DNA of 64,000 nt from Bradyrhizobium erythrophlei (GTDB lineage Bacteria > Pseudomonadota > Alphaproteobacteria > Rhizobiales > Xanthobacteraceae): the NCBI RefSeq assembly GCF_900129425.1, contig NZ_LT670817.1:1922001-1986000 (forward strand). Direction: 5' to 3'. This document shows, in pieces, positions 7,596-16,367 of the stretch. The position numbers were made by a program, and so were the translations under genes. Under the pieces are notes generated by a model, which was not told the DNA's origin, made no database searches, and saw only the letters and a list, made by a program, of their open reading frames with translations. Position 1 is the stretch's first letter; each line of letters begins with the position of its first letter.

Positions 7596-8867
7596 CTAGT
7601 CGACGATGGCCTGATACACCAGCGCGTTGATCAACTGCCGATAGTGCCAGCGGATCGGGCCGGGCGCGGCCGAGAGATACACCACCGCGAGTTCTTCTTT
7701 CGGATCGACCCACCAGTCGGTGCCGCTGGCGCCGGGCCACGAGAACTGGCCGACCGATCCCATCATCCTGACCACGCCGGGTGTGGTACGCACCGCAAGT
7801 CCGAGACCGAAGCCGTAATCGGCGCGGGTCGGATCGGCGTTGCCGACGAGATTTTTGATATTCGGGCCCAACTGGTCGGACAGCATGTAGTCGACAGTTT
7901 TGCGGCTGAGCAACTGCGCCTCGCCGAATCGGCCGTGGTTCATCAGCATCGTCGCAAAGCGCAGATAGTCCGACGCGGTGGAGGCCGCACATCCGCCGCC
8001 GCATTCGAATTTGAGCGGCTGCGTCAGCTCCGGGCTGCGCGCCTGCGGCTTGCCGGTGTCGGGATCAATCGGCAACGGTTTGGCGTAGCGATCTGCCTTG
8101 TCCGCCGGAATCGAAAATCCGGTATCGGTCATCCCGAGCGGCGTGAACAGATTGGCCTGCAGATATTGTCCGAGCGTCTGCCTGGTGATGCTTTCGATGG
8201 TGAGGCCCATCACGTCGAGACCGAATCCGTAGTCCCACACGGTCGCGGGCTGGTACAACAGCGGCAGCGACGCCAGTTTGTCGAGGAAGGCCGAACCGTC
8301 ATAGTCGCGCGCCGCGTCGCCGCTCCCGGCCGGATACATCTTGTGCACCAGCGTAGTGCCGCGGCCGCCATAGATCAGGCCGGAGGTGTGGCGCAACAGG
8401 TCCTGGATCGTGATCTGGCGATTGGCGGGTACGGTCTCGGCGGTTGGCTCGCCGGCGTCGCGCACCGCGACACACATTTGTGCGAACTTCGGGAAATACT
8501 TGCTGAGGGGATCGTCGATCAGGATCTTGCCCTGCTCATACAGCATCAGGGCGCCGACCGTCGTCATCGGCTTGGTCATCGAGGCGATGTTGAAGATGGT
8601 GTCGGTGGTCATGGCGACCCCGGCAGCCTTGTCGCGCCAGCCGTAGGAATCCAGCATCACCAGTTTGCCATGACGAGCAATGGCGATGACCGCGCCGGGA
8701 ATGCGGCCCGCCTCGATGTCGGCCTTCAGCGTCGCGCCGATCCGTGCCAGCCGCTCCGGGGAGAGGCCGACCTCTTCAGGCTTGGCACGGGGCAGGGGGT
8801 CTTCGGCGAATGCGGCGGTGGATGCGAGCAGGCAAAGCGCAGTCGCGAGAATTCGAATGGCAGCCAT
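7596..8867 (-). CDS. exported serine hydrolase (class C beta-lactamase fold, EstB-like)
   Basis: A 423-residue periplasmic protein with a signal peptide (1-21, cleavage at AFA-ED). The beta-lactamase/transpeptidase-like domain shows the catalytic S-x-x-K as SMTK at 96-99 and a second-motif tyrosine in WDYGFGLD (the usual YxN is YGF). Family members include esterases, D-aminopeptidases and true beta-lactamases. Absence of a canonical YxN and KTG triad favours an esterase or peptidase over a penicillin-hydrolysing enzyme. A GGGAGACG ribosome site precedes ATG 8867. The next gene upstream on the same strand begins 100 nt away and encodes another exported protein; a shared transcript is possible. 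Confidence 0.9.
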   Translation of the reverse strand: MAAIRILATALCLLASTAAFAEDPLPRAKPEEVGLSPERLARIGATLKADIEAGRIPGAVIAIARHGKLVMLDSYGWRDKAAGVAMTTDTIFNIASMTKPMTTVGALMLYEQGKILIDDPLSKYFPKFAQMCVAVRDAGEPTAETVPANRQITIQDLLRHTSGLIYGGRGTTLVHKMYPAGSGDAARDYDGSAFLDKLASLPLLYQPATVWDYGFGLDVMGLTIESITRQTLGQYLQANLFTPLGMTDTGFSIPADKADRYAKPLPIDPDTGKPQARSPELTQPLKFECGGGCAASTASDYLRFATMLMNHGRFGEAQLLSRKTVDYMLSDQLGPNIKNLVGNADPTRADYGFGLGLAVRTTPGVVRMMGSVGQFSWPGASGTDWWVDPKEELAVVYLSAAPGPIRWHYRQLINALVYQAIVD

Positions 8868-8967
8868 GGACGTCTCCCGTTCGGGCTCTTCGGCCCTTCA
8901 CTACGGCTCGACACTAGGGCAGGGCGGTCCAACAGGCCAGCGGCGTTGCTATTCGTTTGGCTGGGCC

Positions 8968-9444
8968 CTACCTGCATTTATGCAGGGCTGGCGTCGGGTT
9001 GCCGTTGGCGGTGAATTTGCTGTCCTTGATGCTGTATTGCTCGTCCGGGCCACGATTGTAGGTCGTTTGCATGGTTCCGTCGGATTGCTTCACAAGTCCA
9101 TATTCCCGTGTCTGTTTGAAGTTCGGGAAGAAGACGCGCAAATTCAAAACGCCATCGCCGGAAACCTCGGCGCTGACGACCGGGTTTTCATCTTGGGTGT
9201 CGCCGAAATCGCGCCGGTGCACGACCTGGTCGCTTGCGGCGAGCTCATAGGCCAGCACCGCACTTTTGTCCCTGCCGGCGGGACGCGCACAGTCCACCGA
9301 CCACCGGCCGATCAATCCCCATTTTCGCGCGGTTGCGGCGACGGTTTCCGCTGGGGCCTGCAGCGTCAGCGTAAGCGAAAAAACGACCGCCAGTACCGGC
9401 CGGCTGAAATGCCTGTTCAAGTTCAGCGCTCCGCGTCGTGACAT
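8968..9444 (-). CDS. exported hypothetical protein
   Basis: A 158-residue protein. Basic N-terminus, hydrophobic segment (VLAVVFSLTLTLQA) and a signal-peptidase-like site place the mature protein of about 125 residues in the periplasm. Recognisable features are GRWSVDCARPAG near the start of the mature part and a C-terminal ALHKCR; the two cysteines may pair. The sequence resembles small proteins annotated as hypothetical next to hydrolases in related genomes, but I cannot name a family. ATG 9444 was chosen; ATG 9462 (six residues longer) is equally possible because neither has a strong ribosome site. It is transcribed toward the serine hydrolase. Confidence 0.72.
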   Translation of the reverse strand: MSRRGALNLNRHFSRPVLAVVFSLTLTLQAPAETVAATARKWGLIGRWSVDCARPAGRDKSAVLAYELAASDQVVHRRDFGDTQDENPVVSAEVSGDGVLNLRVFFPNFKQTREYGLVKQSDGTMQTTYNRGPDEQYSIKDSKFTANGNPTPALHKCR

Positions 9445-9608
9445 GGCGCCAAAGTCTAGCATTTCGGTTTCGGCACGCAATGCGCCCGCGATCGCTCGGC
9501 GGCTTGCGAGCCGATCCAGACCTCGATCAACGGCGTGCCGTTCGGCCGGTGTATCAATCGCCGTTTTCGGTGAGGTGACGTCTCGCCCGTTCCGCCTCCC
9601 GCACTTAC

Positions 9609-11291
9609 TTACTGCGCGAAACCTTCGCTCGCCCTGCCGGTCAGGATACCGACCAGCTTTTCCGGCTGGTCGGGGATCGCATCGCCGCGCCATGCTACAT
9701 GCTGGTCGGTCCGGACAATGATGAGCTTGCGATCGTAGGGCGCGTGAGAACCGTTGGTATCGACGTCGACGACTTCGATCGGGACCCTGTCTTCGCGCAT
9801 CGCCTTCACCAACGGCGCGACCGCTATGTCCGGATCGAGTCGCAGCAGCGTGTAGCCCGGCCCGAAGGCATCGGTGACCGGGCGGCCATCCGGCAATTTC
9901 GAGAACGGCACCCGGCATCCCGGAATCGTCGAGGGGGTGAAGTCCGCCATCGTGTAGGCGGGCTGCTCTACCCCATCGTACACAATGATCGGAGAGCGAT
10001 CGTAGAAATAGCCGAAGTTGAGGCCGCCGCAGCAGTATTGCTGCACATTCAGATCGTAGGCGGCCTGTCCCACCCGCTGGCGAACCGCATCGCCTTCGGC
10101 GCCCGGCTGCTCGATTTCGTCGGGAACGGTGCGGCGCTGGCCCAGCACTTTGCCGGCCATGTCTATGGCGAAATGGGAAACCTGCTCGGTGATCGGCAGC
10201 CGCTCCGCCTCATAGGCGTCCAATATCGCCGGATCTGCCCATCCCTGCAGCGACGCGGCCAGCAGCCACGCCAGGTTGGTGGCGTCGGCGATACCGGCAT
10301 TCATTCCGTACCCGGCATAGGGCATCCACAGATGCGCGGCATCGCCGCAAATGAACGCGCGTCCGCTGCGAAACCGATCGGCGACGAGCCGCCGGCCGAC
10401 CCAGTCTTCTTTGGTCAGGATTTCGTATTCGAAATCGGGTCCGACGCCGAGGATCGCGCGGATCGAGCCGTCGCGATCGACCGACTCGAAGGTCTCGTCC
10501 TCGCGGTTGAGATGATTGTGAATCAGCCAGTTCTCGCGGCCATCGATGGCAACCACGGTCCCGCAACGCCGCGGATTGAGCGACAGCGTCATCCAGGCCG
10601 GCGGTCCCATCAGGTCAAGCAGTTTGGGCGCACGGACATAGGTCGACTGGACGCGCTGGATGATGGGCGTGCCCTGCAGCGTCGCATCGATCGCCTTGCG
10701 GACCAAAGAACGCGCGCCGTCGCAGCCGACGATGAAGTCGGCCTCAATCCGAAAGGTCGTGTCGCTATCGAGATCGCGCACGGTGGCGACGATACCATCG
10801 GCTTGTTCTTCGAAATCCTCGAACGCGGTGCGGTTGAGGATTTTCAGGCCGTCGATGCCGGCAGCATGGGCAAACAGCACCGGCTCCATGTAGATCTGAT
10901 TGATCCGATGCGGAGGTTCCGCGGTCGGCCAATCGGTGTCCGGTCCGTCCGTCGAGGTATAACGATCGCGGCGGCATGGAATCGGAATGCGCGACAGTTC
11001 GATGCCGGTCGTGGTGGTGCGGTAGGCGCAGTCGTTCGGATAGTCCGCAGGCAGGCCGGCGTTGCGCAGCCCCTGCGCCACGCCGAGCCGGCGGAACACC
11101 TCCATCGACCGCGACGAAACGTGATTGCATTTGACGTTCGGCGGCTCCCCGGCGCTCCTGACTTCGACCGCCACGACGGCAATGCCGCGGCGCGCCAAAT
11201 CCATCGCCAAAGTAAGACCGACGGGACCGGCGCCGACCACCAGCACGCCTGTGCTGATGGAGTTGCTTGTCGCGGTGGGGTGATCGTGCAT
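9609..11291 (-). CDS. FAD-dependent aromatic monooxygenase (class A flavoprotein)
   Basis: A 560-residue flavoprotein hydroxylase of the PheA/TfdB/MhpA group. It shows the FAD-binding GAGPVG (20-25), the GCDGARS motif for FAD/NADPH contact, and the second FAD motif CGDAAHLWMPYAGYGMNAGIAD, followed by the thioredoxin-like C-terminal part of this group. Such enzymes add one oxygen to a phenolic ring using NAD(P)H. The start is ATG 11291; an upstream open extension overlaps the divergent TctC gene and has no coding character. Only 45 nt separate this start from that of the divergent binding protein, so the two probably share a control region and may belong to one aromatic-acid uptake and degradation function. 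Confidence 0.93.
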   Translation of the reverse strand: MHDHPTATSNSISTGVLVVGAGPVGLTLAMDLARRGIAVVAVEVRSAGEPPNVKCNHVSSRSMEVFRRLGVAQGLRNAGLPADYPNDCAYRTTTTGIELSRIPIPCRRDRYTSTDGPDTDWPTAEPPHRINQIYMEPVLFAHAAGIDGLKILNRTAFEDFEEQADGIVATVRDLDSDTTFRIEADFIVGCDGARSLVRKAIDATLQGTPIIQRVQSTYVRAPKLLDLMGPPAWMTLSLNPRRCGTVVAIDGRENWLIHNHLNREDETFESVDRDGSIRAILGVGPDFEYEILTKEDWVGRRLVADRFRSGRAFICGDAAHLWMPYAGYGMNAGIADATNLAWLLAASLQGWADPAILDAYEAERLPITEQVSHFAIDMAGKVLGQRRTVPDEIEQPGAEGDAVRQRVGQAAYDLNVQQYCCGGLNFGYFYDRSPIIVYDGVEQPAYTMADFTPSTIPGCRVPFSKLPDGRPVTDAFGPGYTLLRLDPDIAVAPLVKAMREDRVPIEVVDVDTNGSHAPYDRKLIIVRTDQHVAWRGDAIPDQPEKLVGILTGRASEGFAQ

Positions 11292-11336
11292 AATCGAGGC
11301 TCGGGTTCTTGCCGGAATTTGGTGGAAAGAGATTAG

Positions 11337-12323
11337 ATGCTTCAGTCGGTCCGGCAAATAGCGCTTTGTGTCCTTGCTTTCCTGCTGAGCCTGCCGCTGC
11401 TTGCGCCCGACACAGCACATGCATATCCGGATCAGCCGATCAAGATCATCGTTACCTTTCCGCCCGGCGGCAGCGCCGACATCGTGATCCGCGCGCTGCA
11501 GCCGTTGGTTGGCGAGGACCTGCACCAGGCCATCGTGATCGAGAACCGCTCGGGCGCCGGCGGCAATATTGGCATGGCGGCGGTGGCGCAGGCGGCTCCC
11601 GATGGCTACACGCTCGGCGTCGCCGCGGCCGGCGTGCTCACGGTCAATCCGCATCTCAACCGCGCGGCGATGTCGTTCGATCCGCTGAAGGATCTCGCTC
11701 CGATCACATTGCTGGCTCAAATTCCCTTCGTGCTGGTGGCCTCGCAGGAATCCAAATTCGCCTCGGTCGGCGACGTCATCGCCGCGGCCAAGGCCCATCC
11801 CGGCGAGTTGTCGATCGGGCATGGCGGCAACGGCACCGCGATGCACCTGACGTCGGCGCTGTTCGCGCAGAAGGCGGACATCCAGCTTCAGCTCATCGCC
11901 TATCGCGGCACCGCGCCGGCCGCCGCCGACGTTCTTGCCGGCCATATCCCGCTCGCGGTGCTGGACATCCCGGCGTCCCAGCAATTGATCCGGGACGGCC
12001 GGCTGAAAGCCCTCGGCGTATCGGCGGCGAAGCGGGTGGCGTTCCTGCCGGAAGTGCCGCCGCTCTCGGAAGTCGGCCTCAGCGGATTTGAATCGGTCGG
12101 ATGGTTCGGTCTCGTTGCGCCCGCGGGCACGCCGCCCGAGATTATCGAAAGGCTGAACGCCGCGTTCGTGAAGGCCCTGGACGATCGCACCGTCGCCGAA
12201 AAGATCCGGCTGCTCGGCGCCGAGCCGGCGCCTTCGTCGGCGGCAGCGTTTGCGCAGTTCATCCAGAGCGAAAGCGCAAAATGGGGAAAGCTGATCGCCG
12301 ACGCCGGCATCACGGGCGAGTGA
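11337..12323 (+). CDS. tripartite tricarboxylate-type substrate-binding protein (TctC/Bug family)
   Basis: A 328-residue periplasmic binding protein. The signal peptide (1-29) ends at AHA-YPD. The mature N-terminus carries the Bug-family pattern PIKIIVTFPPGGSADIVIR, followed by IVIENRSGAGGNIG (about 70-82) and DGYTLG. Such proteins bind small carboxylates, often without a linked TctAB membrane pair; none is in this window. The gene is divergent from the flavin monooxygenase and convergent with the aminotransferase. A GAAAGAG ribosome site precedes ATG 11337. The ligand is not predictable from sequence; an aromatic or carboxylic acid fits the neighbour. Confidence 0.92.
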   Translation: MLQSVRQIALCVLAFLLSLPLLAPDTAHAYPDQPIKIIVTFPPGGSADIVIRALQPLVGEDLHQAIVIENRSGAGGNIGMAAVAQAAPDGYTLGVAAAGVLTVNPHLNRAAMSFDPLKDLAPITLLAQIPFVLVASQESKFASVGDVIAAAKAHPGELSIGHGGNGTAMHLTSALFAQKADIQLQLIAYRGTAPAAADVLAGHIPLAVLDIPASQQLIRDGRLKALGVSAAKRVAFLPEVPPLSEVGLSGFESVGWFGLVAPAGTPPEIIERLNAAFVKALDDRTVAEKIRLLGAEPAPSSAAAFAQFIQSESAKWGKLIADAGITGE

Positions 12324-12341
12324 CATCGTGACCGCTGGCGG

Positions 12342-13583
12342 TCATGCCCGCGCGTGCGTCTCCACATTCGCGATTCTCGCCGGCACGCCGAACTCCTTGC
12401 GGCAGACCTCGGCCAGCACGGCGACGCCTTCGCGGATCTGCTGATGCGACGGACTGGCGAAGCACAGCCGCAGCCGGCTGCCGGCATAGGCCTTGTCGGT
12501 GGACCATTCCGGCCCAGGATTGATGGCGACGCCGGCGGCAAGTGCGGCCTGGTATAGTCTGAGCGTATCGACATTGTCGGGGAGTTTTACCCACAGGAAG
12601 ATGCCGCCCCTGGGGTCGTCGAACTCCGCCGAAGTGCCGAATTGCTCGTTGAGCGCTTCCATCAGGGTGTCGAGCTTGGCGCGCAGGCCCCGTGTCAGCT
12701 TCGGCACATGCGAGGCGAAATGCGGCGCGCAATATTCCGAAAGCACCATCTGTTCGAGCGCGCCGGAGCCGGCGTCGGTCTTCAGCGACAGCATGCGCGA
12801 CAATACGTTCCAGGGCGCGACGATGTAGCCGACCCGGAGCGCCGGCGCGATCGACTTGGAAAACGAGCCGATGTGGATGACGTTGGCGGCCTTGCTCATG
12901 GCGTAGAGCGCCGGCGGGCGCTGTCCGTCCCAGATCAGGTCGGCGTAGCAATCGTCCTCGAAGATCGGCACGCCGTATTGTTCGGCGAGCTTGAGGAGCT
13001 CGACGCGGCGGCTCTCCGGCATAATGGTGCCGGTCGGGTTCTGGACGGTCGGAATGGTATAGATATATTTCGGCGTGATGCCGCGGCGCTCGAGATCGGC
13101 AAGCGCCGCTGCCAACGCGTCCATCCGCAGGCCCCCGTGATCGAGGGGAATGCCGATCACGTTGACGCCGAGCCGGGTCAGCCGGTTCAGCGCGCCCTGG
13201 TAGGTGTCCTGCTCGATGATCACGGTGTCGCCCCGCGCCAGCAGCGTCGCGTTGACGAGATCGAGCGCCTGCAGCGAGCCGGACACGATCAAAATGTCGT
13301 CGGCGCCGCAGTCGAGGCCGGCATCGCGCTTGAGTTTTGTGGTCAGAAACTCCCGCAGGGGACGGTAACCCTGCGGACCGCTGGACAGGCCATAGGTGGC
13401 GAGCGTTTGCCCCTCGCGTTTGAGCACGGCGTTGACCGCGTCGATCAGACCCTCGACCGGGACCTGGTCCGGATCGTTGTTGCCGCCGACAAAACTGTAT
13501 TTCGCCAGGCCGGTCCACTTCGCCGCCGGCGCGGGCAATCCCGGGGGCAGCAGGGGTGCGAAGTCGAACGGTGCTGAAGTCAT
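12342..13583 (-). CDS. PLP-dependent aminotransferase (class I/II, ARO8/LysN-like)
   Basis: A 413-residue fold-type I aminotransferase without a GntR regulator domain. Features are the phosphate-cup region SGSLQALDLV, NPTG at 182-185, D210-D211 near the pyridine nitrogen, and the Schiff-base lysine K243 in GSFSKSIAPALRVGY, with RLCFA near the C-terminus carrying the carboxylate-binding arginine. It would transaminate aromatic, branched or 2-aminoadipate-type amino acids. GGGAGACG lies before ATG 13583. It is convergent with the TctC gene (18 nt between stops) and divergent from ribB. Confidence 0.92.
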   Translation of the reverse strand: MTSAPFDFAPLLPPGLPAPAAKWTGLAKYSFVGGNNDPDQVPVEGLIDAVNAVLKREGQTLATYGLSSGPQGYRPLREFLTTKLKRDAGLDCGADDILIVSGSLQALDLVNATLLARGDTVIIEQDTYQGALNRLTRLGVNVIGIPLDHGGLRMDALAAALADLERRGITPKYIYTIPTVQNPTGTIMPESRRVELLKLAEQYGVPIFEDDCYADLIWDGQRPPALYAMSKAANVIHIGSFSKSIAPALRVGYIVAPWNVLSRMLSLKTDAGSGALEQMVLSEYCAPHFASHVPKLTRGLRAKLDTLMEALNEQFGTSAEFDDPRGGIFLWVKLPDNVDTLRLYQAALAAGVAINPGPEWSTDKAYAGSRLRLCFASPSHQQIREGVAVLAEVCRKEFGVPARIANVETHARA

Positions 13584-13736
13584 GAACGGCGTCTCCCTTG
13601 TTCTTTGTTGGTTCCGAACTTAAACAGGTTTGCAGCGGTTGTCGCTAGCCTCCGCGCCGTCCTGCCCTGCGTATTGAAGCTGGCGCGGGCCCGCGAGTCC
13701 GGCTAATGCTCCCGGCATAGCAACGAGACCCCTCCA

Positions 13737-14813
13737 ATGGCCGATCCGATCCAGGAAGTTCTGCAAGCCTTCGCCCATGGCGAACTCGTCGTCGTCACCG
13801 ATGACGACGATCGCGAAGGTGAAGGCGATCTGATCGTCGCGGCAACGCTGTGCACCGCCGAGAAGATGGCGTTCATCATCCGCCACACCTCGGGCATCGT
13901 CTGCGCGCCGATCACCGGCGAAGACGCGCGCCGGCTGCGGCTCGATCCGATGGTGGCGCACAATGAATCCAACCACACCACCGCCTTTACGGTCTCGATC
14001 GACTACAAGCCGGACGGCGGCACCGGCATTTCGGCCGACGAACGCGCCTCCTGTTGCCGCGCGCTGGCCAATCCGAATGCCGGCGCCAACGATTTCGCCC
14101 GGCCCGGCCACGTCTTTCCGCTGATCGCGCGCGACGGCGGCGTGCTGTTGCGTTCGGGCCATACCGAGGCCGCGGTCGATCTCTGCAAGCTGAGCGGCCT
14201 GCCGCCGGTCGGCGTCATCAGCGAGTTGATGAACGACGACGGTACCGTCATGAAGGGCGAGCAGGTGGCGCGGTTCGCAGCCGCCCACAAGCTCAAGCAT
14301 GTCACCATCGCCGACATGATCGCCTACCGCCAGGCGCGCGAGAAATTGATCGAGCGGGTCTCGACCTTCATCACGGAAAGCCCGATCGGCCCGTTGCAGG
14401 GCTATGCCTATCGCTCGCCGTTCGATTCCATCGCGCATGTGGCCTTCGTCTATAACGGCATCGGCGACGGCAAGAATGTGCTGACGCGATTTCACAAGCC
14501 CAACATCGTCAGGGACATCTTCACCGGGCCGAAGCGGATGCAGGCCGTGCTCGAACATTTCAGGAAGGCCGGCCGCGGCGTGCTGGTCTATTTGCGCGAC
14601 GGCGCCGCGGGCGTCCCGGTCACGCCGCTTCCGGAGGAGAAATCCGCCGAAGCCGACCGCAACCGGCAATGGCGCGAGGTCGGCGTCGGTGCGCAGATCC
14701 TGCGCGATCTCGGCGTCACCTCGATCCGTCACTTGACGTCGTCGGTGCACGACTACAAGGGACTGTCCGGCTTCGGCATCGAGATCATCTCCAACGAAGA
14801 CCTTGAGGGATAG
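13737..14813 (+). CDS. ribB: 3,4-dihydroxy-2-butanone 4-phosphate synthase with degenerate GTP cyclohydrolase II-like domain
   Basis: A 358-residue riboflavin-pathway enzyme that converts ribulose 5-phosphate to the four-carbon precursor of lumazine. The RibB half (about 1-205) has the acidic metal/substrate loop DDDDREGEGD (22-31), the RPGHVFPL loop and GHTEAAVDLC. Residues about 210-358 align with the RibA (GTP cyclohydrolase II) fold, but the zinc-binding cysteine cluster is absent: the corresponding stretch (about 225-260) contains no cysteine. The second activity is therefore probably lost, as is common in alphaproteobacterial RibBA proteins. No FMN riboswitch pattern is visible in the 150 nt upstream. 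Confidence 0.93.
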   Translation: MADPIQEVLQAFAHGELVVVTDDDDREGEGDLIVAATLCTAEKMAFIIRHTSGIVCAPITGEDARRLRLDPMVAHNESNHTTAFTVSIDYKPDGGTGISADERASCCRALANPNAGANDFARPGHVFPLIARDGGVLLRSGHTEAAVDLCKLSGLPPVGVISELMNDDGTVMKGEQVARFAAAHKLKHVTIADMIAYRQAREKLIERVSTFITESPIGPLQGYAYRSPFDSIAHVAFVYNGIGDGKNVLTRFHKPNIVRDIFTGPKRMQAVLEHFRKAGRGVLVYLRDGAAGVPVTPLPEEKSAEADRNRQWREVGVGAQILRDLGVTSIRHLTSSVHDYKGLSGFGIEIISNEDLEG

Positions 14814-14818
14814 GTTAT

Positions 14819-14943
14819 ACCGTCCTTCCGAGATGGTCCGAAGGACCAGACCTCGGATGTGCAATTGTACATCGGGGAATCCTTGGACCGGGTTCGCGCT
14901 TCGCGCGCCCTCAGATGTTTGGTTGCACATCGGGGAATGACGG
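14819..14943. repeat. interspersed intergenic repeat (CATCGGGGAAT/GACGG type)
   Basis: A mosaic palindrome between ribB and gcdH. Two copies of a TGCA..ACATCGGGGAAT segment flank GGGTTCGCGCTTCGCGCGCCC. Related copies occur at 16247 and 51498. It may provide the 3' end of the ribB transcript. Confidence 0.75.
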
Positions 14944-15023
14944 AACCAATCCAATTGCGCTTCCGCTTGTAGCGCTTTAACTTAGTGAATAAATCCGCAA
15001 GACATGATGCGAAAGGAATTTTC

Positions 15024-16238
15024 ATGAGCGTGCGCCCTCAGACCAAGGACAAGCCGTCCCCGGTGAATTTCCAGTGGGACGATCCGTTCATGCTCGACGA
15101 GCAGCTCACCGAAGACGAGCGCATGATCCGCGACACCGCGCGCGCCTATGCGCAGGACAAACTGCTGCCGCGGGTCACCAAGGCCTATCTGGAAGAAAAG
15201 GTCGACCGCGACATCTTCCACGAGATGGGTGAACTCGGCCTGATCGGCATCACCCTGCCGGAAGAATATGGCTGCGCCAATGCGAGCTACGTCGCCTACG
15301 GCCTGGTGGCGCGCGAAATCGAGCGCGTCGATTCCGGCTATCGCTCGATGAATTCGGTGCAGTCCTCGCTGGTGATGCACCCGATCTATGCCTATGGCGA
15401 CGAGAACCAGCGCAAGAAATACCTTCCCAAGCTCGCCACCGGCGAGTGGGTCGGCTGCTTCGGCCTGACCGAGCCCGACGCCGGTTCCGATCCCGGCGGC
15501 ATGAAGACCCGTGCCGAGAAGACCGCCGACGGCTACCGGCTGACCGGTACCAAGATGTGGATTTCCAATGCGCCGATCGCCGACGTGTTCGTAGTGTGGG
15601 CAAAATCGGCCGAGCACAATAACCACATCCGCGGCTTCATCCTCGAAAAGGGCATGAAGGGCCTCTCGGCGCCCAAGATCGGCGGCAAGCTCTCATTGCG
15701 CGCGTCGGTGACCGGCGAGGTGGTGATGGAAGGCGTGGAAGTGCCGGAGAGCGCGCTATTGCCCAACGTGTCCGGCCTCAAGGGGCCGTTCGGCTGCCTC
15801 AACCGCGCCCGCTACGGCATTTCCTGGGGCGCGATGGGGGCGGCGGAAGACTGCATGCACCGCGCGCGGCAATACACGCTCGACCGCAAGCAGTTCAACC
15901 GGCCACTGGCGGCGACGCAGCTGGTGCAGAAGAAGCTCGCGGACATGCAGACCGACATCGCGCTCGGCTTGCAGGCAAGCTTGCGCGTGGGGCGGCTGAT
16001 GGACGAAGGCAAGATGGCGCCGGAGATGATCTCCATCGTCAAGCGCAACAATTGCGGCAAGGCGCTCGACATCGCGCGCATGTCCCGCGACATGCACGGC
16101 GGCAACGGCATCCAGATCGAATATCACGTGATGCGTCACGCCGCGAACCTGGAAACCGTCAACACCTATGAAGGCACCGCCGACGTCCACGCCCTGATCC
16201 TCGGCCGCGCCATCACCGGCATTCAGGCGTTTTCGTAG
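15024..16238 (+). CDS. gcdH: glutaryl-CoA dehydrogenase
   Basis: A 404-residue FAD enzyme of the acyl-CoA dehydrogenase family that oxidises and decarboxylates glutaryl-CoA to crotonyl-CoA in lysine, tryptophan and benzoyl-CoA degradation. Diagnostic residues are seen: YRSMNSVQSSLVMHPIYAYG carries the arginine that binds the glutaryl carboxylate, and NTYEGTADVHALILGRAITG carries the catalytic glutamate followed by the family-typical ending. CFGLTEPDAGSDPG and KMWISNAP are the flavin-contact segments. ATG 15024 is preferred over a start 13 codons upstream because AAAGGA lies just before it and homologues begin here. Electrons would pass to ETF. It is flanked by repeats on both sides and probably monocistronic. 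Confidence 0.96.
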   Translation: MSVRPQTKDKPSPVNFQWDDPFMLDEQLTEDERMIRDTARAYAQDKLLPRVTKAYLEEKVDRDIFHEMGELGLIGITLPEEYGCANASYVAYGLVAREIERVDSGYRSMNSVQSSLVMHPIYAYGDENQRKKYLPKLATGEWVGCFGLTEPDAGSDPGGMKTRAEKTADGYRLTGTKMWISNAPIADVFVVWAKSAEHNNHIRGFILEKGMKGLSAPKIGGKLSLRASVTGEVVMEGVEVPESALLPNVSGLKGPFGCLNRARYGISWGAMGAAEDCMHRARQYTLDRKQFNRPLAATQLVQKKLADMQTDIALGLQASLRVGRLMDEGKMAPEMISIVKRNNCGKALDIARMSRDMHGGNGIQIEYHVMRHAANLETVNTYEGTADVHALILGRAITGIQAFS

Positions 16239-16246
16239 CAACACCT

Positions 16247-16352
16247 CGTCATTCCGGGGCGCGCCAAAGGCGCGAACCCGGAATCTCCAACCGCGTCATT
16301 CCAACTCGTCGAGATTCCGGGTCTGGCCCTTCGGGCCATCCCGGAATGACGG
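16247..16352. repeat. interspersed palindromic repeat (GTCATTCCGGGG type)
   Basis: Two inverted copies of CGTCATTCCGG.../...CCGGAATGACGG enclose GGCGCGCCAAAGGCGCGAACCC. It lies between gcdH and the metallo-hydrolase gene. A similar unit lies at 51498-51603. Confidence 0.8.
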
Positions 16353-16367
16353 TGAAATAAAAATCCC

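Noticed and set aside
11337..12326. N-terminal extension of the flavin monooxygenase by 345 residues
   Set aside because: The extension is antisense to the TctC gene and lacks coding character; the FAD motif places the start at 11291.
13584..13736. possible FMN riboswitch upstream of ribB
   Set aside because: None of the conserved FMN aptamer segments is seen.
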